Assembly: GCF_002878395.1 (NCBI RefSeq)
Contig: NC_061120.1
Location: 96,708,711-96,772,710 of the forward strand
Length of the DNA stretch: 64,000 bases
From: Capsicum annuum
Taxonomy: Eukaryota; Streptophyta; Magnoliopsida; Solanales; Solanaceae
Reading direction: 5' to 3'
Shown: positions 44,690-54,837 of the stretch, piece by piece
Layout: every line of letters starts with the position of its first letter
Position numbering within the stretch: the first letter of the stretch is position 1
The notes under the pieces: model-generated
Seen by the model: only the letters and a program-made list of their open reading frames with translations
Told to the model about the DNA's origin: nothing
The model's database searches: none
Position numbers and translations under genes: made by a program

Positions 44690-46056
44690 TGCTAATAGTT
44701 AGATTCACCTGCACTACTATCCAACTTATCAGATTTCATTGGATGGGTTTCATCATTTTCTACATCTTTTTCAATGACATCCTCAATCACTCCTTTGGCC
44801 ACAAAAGGGCCAGGTAATACTTTACCACTATGAGTGGTAACTACCATAAAAGAGCCATTATTCTGAGGATTTTGCATTGTATCACTCAGCAACATACCAC
44901 TCTTCCTCTGATTAAATGTTGTCAAGAGTTGGCTCATCTGATGCTCTAACTACTTGATAGAAGTTGAGTGTAAATTTACTAGCTGACTCATGTAAGATAA
45001 TTCACTCTTCATCATCGTCACCCTAGCATTAGTCGCCTCAACTCCCTTTAATAGTTTCTCCATCATGTCCTTCATAGATATCTTACCTGCACTGGTACCT
45101 TCATTATCTCAGTTTCCAAGAGGTACTTTCAGTCCATTCCTATCTTTTTTGTTCTTTCAACTCCCTTGGACTCTATCTTTGTAACCAGCCTTGTCATAAT
45201 AGTTCTGACCTTGATTCCCTTAAATATTGCCTCGAAAACCCACCTGATTATTTAGATAGTTTGCCTTCTCCTCAGAATCAGAATTAGCTCTACCTTACAA
45301 CCCAACAACTTTTACCTTCTCAGTGTTCCCAGATAATAAGTGTTTAGTAAGCAGATCCATCTGGGTTTTCATATATGCCATATCCTGGTCGTGCTCCACC
45401 TCTTTTCGACGATGCTCTGCAGACATACCACTAGACATAGTAAGGTTTGCTACTAAAGAATCTTTGGTATGCCAAGCTCTGCTCATCTTAGTCAACCGCT
45501 CCAACATATCTGCCACCTCAGTGAATGTAAGCTCTATGAATGCTCCTCCTACAACATTTTCTAAAGTTGGTTTAGTGATGGAGTTCAAAGCTTTGTAGAA
45601 TGTCTCCATCAAATGCTCGTCGGTCATCTTGTGGTTTGGGCACTATGTAAGCTTCTTCTTGACTCACATCCCAGTCTAATGTAGTGCCTCATTCAGTAAA
45701 TATCTGAAGTTGCTAATCTCGTCCCTCAACTATAATGTCCTTCTTTCTAGGAAAGCTTCTTTTTATTGCCTTCAGTTTGTTATTGAGGCGGGTGCCAACT
45801 CATTCATCCAAATTATTGCCTCCCCAGACAGAGACAACGGGAATAATCGAAGATGAATTATATTTTTTCCAACACCTGGGTTGTCAAAGGACTTGCAAAT
45901 ATTGATGAAATTCACTAAATGCATGTTCGGGTTGCCTTCTGGAAGTCCTCCAAACAACCCCTTAAGATTTAGCAATTGTATCATGGTGCTAGTGATATTA
46001 AACTTCACCCAGGTGCTAATGGTGGTGGAATGATTGCTCCAGCCACACCAGCATTA
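44690..46056 (-). pseudogene. gag of the Athila/Tat-like element, main part
   Basis: The N-side piece 46008-45772 carries LKGLFGGLPEGNPNMHLVNF and LFPLSLSGEAIIWMNEL, the Athila/Tat Gag core. 45627-45295 carries MTDEHLMETFYKALN, then a coiled-coil-like stretch. 44937-44692 is a Gln/Asn-rich linker containing TTHSGKVLPGP. No CCHC knuckle is visible. In-frame stops occur near 45770, 45720 and 45290. The coding part continues on the far side of the solo LTR at 48606-48939, with matching frame style. Confidence 0.75.
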
Positions 46057-48605
46057 TGTAACGCCCCGAATTTGGTACCCGAAATGCTACACGCATGGCC
46101 CCGAAGGACCACAAGCTAATCCATGACTAATATCTGTACCTGTATACTACATAATATACTGAATAATGTGGAAGCATAAACTGAAAGTCCATAAGGTTCA
46201 TATAACTGAACTAAAACATAACATCTAAATCGGGTATGAAATACCCAAAATAACTGAAATAACTGTCTGAACATAATAGTTTAGAAAGCCTCTAACTGAC
46301 TGAACTGTCTGACCAAGGAGTTGATGGGACATGTCCCCAACTAACTTTAACTAATAAACTAATTAATGAGATAATAGGGAAATAATCATGTACTCGAATG
46401 ATGAGGACTCACTTATAAGTCTAACTTCTAATTTCTAGAATCTACTGATCCTCTAGAGCTCGTGTCTCTGAACCTATGGTATAAGACACCATAAAACAAA
46501 TGTATCAGTACTTTGATTATACTATTATGCATGTGAGGTAGGATGAATGCATAGGGTTCATATGCATAAATAATACTAGCTAACTGACTAATATGAATGT
46601 GAGAATACATGCATGCATACATAGTAACTATATCTGAAATCGTGATAACATGAGTATGCTGATTACTAACATGTCTAATGACTGAATTCTGATAACTGAT
46701 AACATGAGTGACTGTATCTGACAGTCCTAAATCTGATGGAACTAGCTGAGTTTTTTACTGTGTCTGAGTTGACTGTATCTGATAGTCTTGAATTCTGAAG
46801 AACTATCTGAGTTCTTTTAATGAGACTGTGAGAGGTAGTCATCTAACGGACATGTCCTAAATGATGCATTACAGTTGAATTGGGGTCCAATCTATGTGTT
46901 GATTGGAAGGGTGTCAATACTGCGCCACTAGTAAGGACAACATGCGAGTGACCCTAATATAATAGGTAACTCTAATGAGAATAGTGGGAACCCTCATATA
47001 ACAAGCTGAGCCACCTCATCTACCCTCATATAGTAGGCTATGATATCTCAACCTATGGTGGATACATAGTTCTGGAATGGAAGGATTGATTCTAAGAATC
47101 ATACCCTTATATAACAGGTGTGTTCCCATCTTTGGGTTCACTCGGTACTAATTTCTACTCCCATCTGAATAGACACTGAACATGACTTACTGAACTGAAC
47201 ATGGACTGAGTTACTAACTTTCGTTGACTAATGAAATACTACTGATATCTGACAACTGACTGAGCTCATGAGATAATAGAGATTTTCTGAGTCATAATAT
47301 TGTCTGAAGTCTAAGGATCATAGCTTGACTGAGAGTATCGTGGAAACATGACATGGCTCTAGGCATACAACTAATATTTTGGGTACAAGTACCTCCAGGA
47401 CTCATTAGAAGAAAACTAACAAAGCATGACCTACTTGAACACATCACTAACATAATAATCCATAATATATTTATTGAAGCATTTCATCAAACATGTGATC
47501 TGCATAAACTTGTACATACATGGAGATTTCATGATATCATGCTAGTTGGGTATTTTCCTTTATCTAGGTGTTTAAACAATATTATACAACAATTAAACAT
47601 CATGACTCAATTCTAATTTCATCATTCAAGGTTTTAATCATAGGTTTACATGAATCTACATCTATATTAATCAAATCTACATAAAATTTATCCCCCAACA
47701 TGGAATAGAATTCAATTACTCATTATCAACATGAACAAGAGCAACCCAATCATGAAATTCATAAAGAAAATTCATAAACTTAAATTTTGAAAAGAGATTC
47801 TTGGGCTCCATGGATGAAAAGATTCCATGAATGAACACTATGCATACCTGGGTTGAGTTTTCTTGAAATTCTTGAACTTGAAGAATTTGAATCTCTTAGG
47901 TCTTGAAGAAGATCTACATTTTGTTCTTGGAGATTAATGTTAGAGAGAAAACCATAGTTTTATTGCTATGAAAGAATAATGAATTTCTGAGCATTGGTCA
48001 AATATAATTAGGTATATAAACGGGTGGTAAAAGACCAAAAAACCCCTTTTAAAATGACTTTAATTTGCTGAATCAGGACCTGCGATGGCTCTTTCGACGG
48101 CCCATCGCTAGGGCGATGGTCCATCCTTTCAACTGTCGTAGGTGGACCAAGAAAAGAGCTTAATGCTTAAGAATTAATGGCCCAGCAATGGTCCATCACA
48201 ATTTTTATGGTCTATCAACCTTCCCGTCATACCTTAACCAGAATGTGACCTCACTGTTTCTCTTGCGATGGCCTGAGTGATGGTCCATCGCTAGTTCGAT
48301 GGTTCGTCGGCCTGGGCCGTCACTCCTAGGCAGAAGGTAGTTACACTGCCTTACTGCGACGGTCATGGGCGACGGTCCATCACTAGTCTGATGGTCCGTC
48401 GGCCTCACAGTCGCACCTGGGTGATTTTTACTATCTTCTGTATTTTGCCCATAACTTTCTCCTCCGATGTTGGATTTTGATGAAATTGGTATCATTAGAA
48501 AGCTAATTCAATTTCCCATATATACAAAAGTGGATTCATCTTTCAAATAAATATTCTAAAATTCTTGAGATGATTTCAAGCTAGGAAAAAGTACGGGGTA
48601 ATATA
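46057..48605 (-). mobile_element. solo LTR inserted in gag of the Athila/Tat-like element
   Basis: + strand boundaries TGTAACGCCCCG and GGGGTAATATA; on the - strand it starts TATATTACCCCG and ends CGGGGCGTTACA. It is flanked by CATTA (46052-46056) and CCTTA (48606-48610), a 4/5 match to a 5-bp TSD. Its 3' part resembles the LTRs at 24172 and 52377 (GTGGTCCTTCGGGG, GGGCGTTACA). It holds a TATA box (48011-48020, + strand GGTATATAAA), a TTTTGGTCTTTTACCACCC box (48022-48040) and an inverted-word patch (48080-48430). No internal region remains, so it formed by LTR-LTR recombination. Confidence 0.9.
48080..48430 (-). repeat. inverted-word patch, GACGG/CCGTC type (solo LTR)
   Basis: The densest patch in the window: GACGGCCCATCGC, GATGGTCCATCC, GATGGTCCATCGC, GATGGTTCGTCGG, GACGGTCCATCAC and GATGGTCCGTCGG. 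Nearly every arm is GACGG or GATGG facing CCGTC or CCATC around a one- to three-base centre. Confidence 0.8.
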
Positions 48606-48939
48606 CCTTATCTTAATCTATGTCATTATCCTCATTAGGTTCAAACTGCATAGTAGGTTGGTAGTTTGCTCAGCCTCTAGCTTCCCGGTTTCTATTGATA
48701 GGAACCTCTACATTCTCCACATGCCTCCTATTCGCTGGGTTGATAAGATCATTATCCCCCAAATCCTCTTCATCAGGATTAGGGTCACGAGCTGGTTGAC
48801 CATCATTCTGTCGATTAACTTGTGCTATATCCAAGACGGCTAGTCTATTAGCTTCTTGTTGTTCTTCAATTCTACCAATTAGATGTGGTTCAGGATTAAA
48901 GGGTAATAGTAGTTCTCCTGAAGTTCTGGTGCATGGCAT
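48606..48939 (-). pseudogene. gag N-terminus of the Athila/Tat-like element
   Basis: ATG at 48939 (MPCTRTSGELLLPFNPEPH) opens about 75 residues, including RIEEQQEANRLAVLDIAQVN and DPNPDEEDLGDND, ending at TAG near 48670. It then continues toward the LTR insertion. The frame can also be opened upstream (49020), but the ATG at 48939 follows a T-rich tract and TTATTACAG, a splice-acceptor-like sequence, so I prefer it. Confidence 0.7.
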
Positions 48940-49044
48940 AAACAACAATGCACCTGTAATAAACCAAAAACGACAAATAAAGGTAAAATTTGGGAAACTT
49001 GACCAAAGGCCAATTAACAATCACAAACTTAATTGATAACCATA

Positions 49045-49063
49045 TTTCCCGACAACGGTGCCA
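49045..49063 (-). promoter_or_regulatory. primer binding site, tRNA-Asp type
   Basis: On the - strand TGGCACCGTTGTCGGGAAA, a slightly altered form of the tRNA-Asp complement used by Athila elements. It is five bases inside the LTR end (GTATCA). Confidence 0.85.
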
Positions 49064-49068
49064 AAATT

Positions 49069-50203
49069 TGATACCCCCAAATTATAACTCTTGTTAGAAA
49101 ATGTAAGCGGTCGTTATCAAATATAGAATTCAACTAGGTTGGGGTCGAATCCCACAGGGAATACTGTTCTTCTTAAGTCCTTTAGACTTCATGTAATCTT
49201 CTTCTTTTCCCAACATATATTTTTTTTCTCAGAAAAGTAATGTTCTTGGGCTCACCCTTCAATTTTGCAACCAAGAAAGGTAATTAATGTGAAGAAGGGT
49301 TTATACGATCTTAATTACATATTGAAATTAAGTATTTTGACAACCCCAATCAGTTATTCACATCAAGGCTCCCATAACCCTAGTTATGGGAGTTTAGCCA
49401 CACATCTCAAGAGAAGAAGCAGAGGAAATCATTGTGTTTATTCATAAATGGATTTAGAGAATTACTTACAAAGGTTACAATAATTTTTCTTGAATCTTCA
49501 ATGAGAATAGGAATAAAGATAACTAGATCCACAATTCTTGGTTGAATCCCAGAAAATAATACGTACAATAAGGTTTCTGACTTGAAAATATAGTAAAAAA
49601 AATATCTAAATAAAACCTAAACTGGGTATTTATATGTTCCCAGGTCCTGTAGATTTGAAATTTGAACTCATTAAAGCCACATCAATGTTGACGGCCTATC
49701 GATAGGTTGATGGTCCATCACATGGACCATCATTGAAGGTCCTAATTGGTCACTTTATGGTTAGGTGTGATGATAAAGTTGGCAGACCATCACTAGTCTG
49801 ATGGTCCATAGCATGGGCTGTCGCTTGATCCTACAAAAATTCATTCTTTGTTTCAACCCAACGAACAAGTTGGTGGTCCGTCAGGGATCTGACTTTCTAT
49901 CACTTGAACCGTCTCAGGAGTTACTCATTTTTTCTTTTCTTGTTTACTCTGAAGGTCACCCTAGCGATCTGTTGCATTGCTGATGGTCTGCCATTTCAAA
50001 TATCAGTGTTCTTTTTCTACTACTTTTCCATGTTTCTTCTTCAACTAACTCCTTGACCTGAAAACACTAAAATCCTGTATTAAATACAACATCAGTTGCT
50101 TGAAAATGCATAATTATTCCTTGAAAAAGACTTAAAATGTTCCATCAAAAGCCAGAACATCAAGTGCTTATTTCATTAATGCAAAATATGGGAATTTGTA
50201 TCA
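49069..50203 (-). mobile_element. 5' LTR of the Athila/Tat-like element
   Basis: 1135 bp. On the - strand it starts TGATACAAATTCCC (50203) and ends GGGGGTATCA (49069), so the terminal hexamers TGATAC/GTATCA are inverted. It contains CCCTGTGGGATTCGACCCC near the 3' end (about 49143-49161), a hallmark of Athila LTRs, a TATA-like ACATATAAATACCC (about 49629-49642), and a patch at 49685-49990. The 3' LTR is absent: the element is cut at about 38090. Confidence 0.9.
49685..49990 (-). repeat. inverted-word patch, GACGG/CCGTC type (Athila-like LTR)
   Basis: Contains GACGGCCTATCG, GATGGTCCATCACATGGACCATC-type pairs, GATGGTCCATAGC and GGTGGTCCGTCAGGG. It lies 45 bp upstream (- strand) of the TATA-like box. 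Confidence 0.75.
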
Positions 50204-50244
50204 AATGCGTCCACTTATATATGATTAAAACTTCAAGCTTGATG

Positions 50245-50640
50245 AAGAAACCATGCAAGTAATAGCCTGGATATCATTTCTTGATCTTCTGCCCACTTTT
50301 TTTGTCAAAGAGTCCTTATTTTCACTAGCCTCTGTTGTCGGTGAGCCCCTACATTTAGATGTAGCAACTATCAATAAAACATGCCCAACCTGTGCTTGGA
50401 TGAAAGTTCAATTAGATCTTTTAGCTAAAATTCATCAACATGTGATGATGGATATAATGAATGAAGTTACTAAAGAAATGAGCAACATATAAGTAAAGAT
50501 TAAATATGACATGATTCCTACCTACTGCAAGAAGTGCAAACTATAGGGACATAAAGAGGAGAAGTGTAGAGTTCTCTATCTAGAGATCAAGAAGGAAATA
50601 TCAACAAAAGAAGGGGATAAATTCAGAAGCAGGGTAATCA
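50245..50640 (+). pseudogene. LINE (L1-type) ORF1, DUF4283-like with zinc knuckle
   Basis: The frame 50253-50492 contains [20 protein letters not shown] and [12 protein letters not shown], like the nucleic-acid-binding ORF1 protein of solanaceous L1 elements. In the same frame, past a TAA at 50490, a CCHC knuckle (C-x2-C-x4-H-x4-C) spans 50526-50567 with one TAG inside. The 5' end of ORF1 is missing. Orientation and spacing match ORF2 remnants downstream. Confidence 0.75.
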
Positions 50641-51530
50641 ACAGGAGTAAAAGCTGGCTAGTAATCAAAGTGGGTAGAGAATTGGAAGAGGTTATAGAAG
50701 GTGGCATCCAAATAGGAGATTTTTTAAAAACAAATATTCTTAATATGCCCTAAGTGATAATATAGAGAAGGCAGTAGAACCTATGAAGGGCATTGCTATA
50801 ATTAATCCTTTTGATATTTTGACAGATGACTCATAAGAGAAAGGGGTGAAGAACATAGAAAAAAAAAGGAATAGGAAATGATTATAAAAGAATGGAAGCA
50901 GAATAATTTTGAATAAGTGAGGAATAAGATAGAAACACCAAAACAAAAAGGTGAAAAAAATTCATAAAAAAAAAAAAGCAAAGTAGCAACAAAGACACTA
51001 ATCTGAGGAATTTAGGGGAGAGTAGCACAAAATGGTACAACATTAATATGCAACACTCTATAAATGTAATTCCACTAGCAGTATTACTTGCAGATAACAA
51101 GAAGCAACTCAAAATTACAAGCCAGTTAAAGAAATTACCAGTTGAAAAAGATAAAGTTGATGCTGATCATGTTAAATTAAATTCAGGACAAAGCATCTTG
51201 ATCCAATTTCAGTGCATAAAAGTCCCATAAAATCTTTACATGAAATAGTCACCCATTAAACTGGGAATAACCTTGCAAAAGAAAGTGATATAGATGTTAA
51301 TGTTATTGAAGATGGAGAAGGTAAAGATTATAAGAAAGTCGAATCCATTAGTAGAAAAGCAGGTCTCTCCCTAAAAGAAGTGAAGAAAACCACCAAGTAC
51401 AGAAAACAAAGTGAAGAAAAGAACCAAAAAGGGGGGGAAATAAAGCATAGAGTAATTACCTAAAAGGGTAATACCAAAAAAAATGTGGTGACTGATAAAG
51501 TTAGCCAATGATGATGAAAGTATTTTTTGG
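50641..51530 (+). other. LINE ORF1 tail and ORF1-ORF2 linker, degraded
   Basis: Lys/Glu-rich coding-like sequence with many stops (for example EEVIEGGIQIGDF near 50690), then A-rich low-complexity DNA. The - strand frames 50740-51112 and the + frame 51048-51230 have no family match. Confidence 0.45.
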
Positions 51531-51985
51531 GATATAAGGTTTGTTAATACTCAACATGCCTTTAATAGACTCCAAATTCTTAATAGTCATCACAAATTTT
51601 TCTTAATAGATCTTATGGAGCCTTTTCAACAAGATGGGGAGGTTCAGAAGAAAGTTGAATATGCATAGTGCTAGAGTAAATATCTCTGGAAAGATTTGGT
51701 TCTTCTTTGGGGATGAGGTTGGTATGGAAATAATTAGTTACTCTGATCAGAAAATATCTATTAAAATATTAATACCCTAAGATCAAAAACACATGTTGAT
51801 TTCTATGGTATATGCTAAGTGTACAAAAGCTAAAAGAATTCCACTATGGAATAGCATAAACAATCTGGATAGTATAAATCTTCTATGGTTGATAGGAGGG
51901 GATTTTAATTCTTTGTTGAATGTTAAAGAAAAAATAGGGGGTCAACTCTAAAAGCCTAGAGCAGTATTTACCTCAAAAGTATCAA
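51531..51985 (+). pseudogene. LINE ORF2, endonuclease domain only
   Basis: Start of the L1 ORF2 endonuclease: NTQHAFNRLQILNSHHKFF and LIDLMEPFQQDG (51550-51640), then MVYAKCTKAKRIPLWNSI (51808 onward) and the catalytic GGDFN at 51895-51909. Frameshifts and stops lie between. Coding similarity stops near 51960; RT is absent, and LTR sequence follows. LINEs are usually 5'-truncated, so loss of the 3' part indicates a later deletion or insertion. Confidence 0.75.
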
Positions 51986-52376
51986 TAGTCACCTCATGAA
52001 TTTAGCTATCGCGTATCACACGTGTACTTGGATTTGCACCAAAAGGGCACAGTTGAGTGAAGACAGTCCACTTGTACTTAGTAGGTATCATAGAACGACT
52101 ACGCAAATTAGAAAATAAGATAAATTAATACATACTATGAGCATGTTACCCACAGTAAGAAAATGTCCCAAATGGTAGCTTGCACCTTCTCCACTAAAAG
52201 TTCTACATATATCACATAGGCAAGATACAAGTACGTAAAAGAAATATAGAATAGATATGCATCAAATTATACATAAAAGCACAACACTAAAGATGCATGA
52301 TTTGTGGAATTCAATGATGATGATTATAATGGTGTGATATGACTGAGGTTGTCACATAACCTCTGTATACACCTAC
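51975..52376 (-). mobile_element. LTR fragment (left part), split by a solo LTR
   Basis: Matches 63590-63980 (GTCCACTTGTACT, AGTTATCATAG-like, TGGTAGCCCACAC versus TGGTAGCTTGCAC), so it is the same - strand LTR family as the one at the window end. The first ~220 bp of that family are missing at the LINE junction. It continues at 54833 after the inserted solo LTR. Confidence 0.65.
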
Positions 52377-54832
52377 AGTAATACCCCGATCATTTCTTAA
52401 GCCTAAATGCATCTTTTGAGTAAATATGGATGACTTTCAAATTGATTGTTATTTCTCTCATATTGTGTTTCCCTAAATTCTACTCTCGATCATGTGGAGA
52501 ATTAGATAAGCTTTCCATCGACATAAGATTCACCCGATGAGGAAGTTAGAGCCATTTTGTAATTCCCCGAGACTCTAACCAATAGTGCAACCATGAATCA
52601 ATATCTTGAGAAATAAATTATAGTTATTTGGTTGTTTTATAATCAAGTATGGTGTGTATTGAGGCATTAAAGATGTCCTAACGATTGGGCGAATGAAAAC
52701 ATTCCTTACCGATTGAGTTCTTGGGAAGGATATTGGTATAGTCAACTTCAAATGAGCATATCTCTCATTATACTTGAAATTTTTAAGCTCATGACCTATC
52801 AACATATATATAATTGAATTATATTTCCAACGATACCAATTTTCCCAGAATACGATATCGAACCAAAGAGTTATGCCCATTTTACTCCAACATGGTCAAG
52901 CTGGAAAACAGTGACGACGGTTCTGACGGGCTATCACGTTTCTGATGCCATTTCTGATGACGTCATCACTTTCTGAAGAAATTTCTGACGACGTCATCAG
53001 ACTTAGGCATAAAATCAATAATTAGACCCTTTTGTGACAATATTTTATGACGTTCTATCACGGGTCTGATGGCCTATCACGGATATCGTCAGCCATTTTT
53101 TTCAATAATTAAGAGGTGTTTTTAAAAGGGTATTTTGGTCTTTTCCACCCATTTTGAACCTCCATATATATCCAAGTAAAGAATAAAACTTCATTCTTCT
53201 TCCATTTCATCAAGAATACTAGGGTTTCTCTCTCAAAAATCCAATCCAAATTTTCCAAGAACATCAAGAATCCAACCATAGATTTTATAACTTGGTCAAA
53301 AACATCAAGAACCCTAACTCAAGAAGTGGAAAAGGAGTCTACAAAAAGTTTCTTCATTCAAATCCATAATCAAGGTATGTGGGGTTTGAACAAGAACACT
53401 TTTTTCGTTCTTGTGCCCAAAGATTTAATTTCTACTATTGAAATCCATGATTTTGCAAAGTGTTTTTACACCCAAATTACTTTATTAATGATTTATAATA
53501 TTTGAGCTATTCAAGATCGATATACATGACTATTTCATGATTTTATTTCTTAAATTGAGAACTTATGCCATGAGTTGAATATTATTATTATGAGTTGATG
53601 ATTTCCGAATGATTTGAGATAAGAGTCATGATTTAAGATTTTCTATGAGAATTTTTATTATTGAATATATATATATATTGATATTTGAGCTTGAGAGTCA
53701 AGAATGAGTTCTATGATGTTTTCATGAAGTTTTTGATACATGATTATTTTATAACTTCCAAATTATGACTTGATATTTAATATTGTGAATTTCATGTTCT
53801 ACCATGAGTTGGTATTTCAAGTGCTTTCAAGACATGTGTCAAGCTTTAAGCTTCCTTATGACAAATTGGATTATTGAGTATATTGATTCATAAGATTGAG
53901 TTGTTTTAATGAGTCTTAATATTTCCTCAAAGTTATTGCTGTTGCCATGACTAAATGAATTGATACATCTTGATGTTGAGAAAGATTATTTGATTTTGAG
54001 TCGAGTTAGGAATCCACAGTTGTATATGATTTATCGATGAGATATATATTTATGTTTTGTTCTTTATAATGGACCCATGAATTGATATTGATTAAGGTGG
54101 ATTTCCTAATGCATTCTGAGCTGAGTCTGGGAGGAGTATTTAGCACCGAGCGAGAAATATGGTATTTCCCTAAAACTACGTGCCACTATAGTATTGATAT
54201 TGATGATTTACAAGGAATATATTTCAGTTAATTCAAGCGAAGAAAGTTGTTATCATCAGCATGCATGATTTTCATAATCATTTATGATATTATTTATAAT
54301 GTTGCATAGAACCCTCACATACTCAGTACATTCCTTAAAGTACTGACCCCCCATATATTTCTATATGCTACAGTGCCTTATAATGTAGGTACAAGTTATA
54401 GCGCAGATATTGCATTAAGTCACTTTGCAGCTTCCAGTCAGCAGGTGATGAGTCCTTTTGATTCGAGGGAATGAGTCAGTTATACAGCTCGAGAAGTGTT
54501 GTATTTTTCTTACTTTAGTCGTATTGAGATTGGGTAGTTGGGAGTCATGACCCATCTATCTTAAGTCAGTACTAGTAGAGGCTTCATAGACAGTCAGTAG
54601 AAGTTGATGTATTCAGTTTCAGTTTCATTTGTAAAAGTAGAGTTGTAATTTTGTAAAGTTCATGTTTATATTGATCAAGTTCAGAGAAATTCTATATTTT
54701 TGCTAACTTTACATAGATTTAAGCATTTTATCCAGTTGTTTATGAGTTATGCCAATAGGAGGGTTATCTTGGGGTCACTTGTGCCTCTAAGCACCATGTG
54801 ACGTCCCGGGACCCAAATTTTAGGGCGTTACA
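52377..54832 (+). mobile_element. solo LTR with perfect 5-bp TSD
   Basis: 2456 bp from AGTAATACCCCG to GGGCGTTACA, flanked by CCTAC on both sides (52372-52376 and 54833-54837). It holds GAAAG-type conserved blocks (52505-52560 and 52820-52880), an inverted-word patch (52905-53095), the box TTTTGGTCTTTTCCACCC (53133-53150) and a TATA box (CATATATATCC near 53163). Its 3' end resembles the solo LTR at 46057. The frame 52575-52880 is inside it and not a gene. Confidence 0.9.
52905..53095 (+). repeat. inverted-word patch, GACG/CGTC type (+ strand solo LTR)
   Basis: Contains GACGACGG, TGACGGGCTATCACG, TGATGACGTCATCA (a perfect palindrome), GACGACGTCATCAG and TGATGGCCTATCACGG. Confidence 0.75.
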
Positions 54833-54837
54833 CCTAC

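Noticed and set aside
52575..52880. 101-codon - strand frame beginning MGITLWFD
   Set aside because: It lies inside the + strand solo LTR with matching TSDs and covers its conserved noncoding block.
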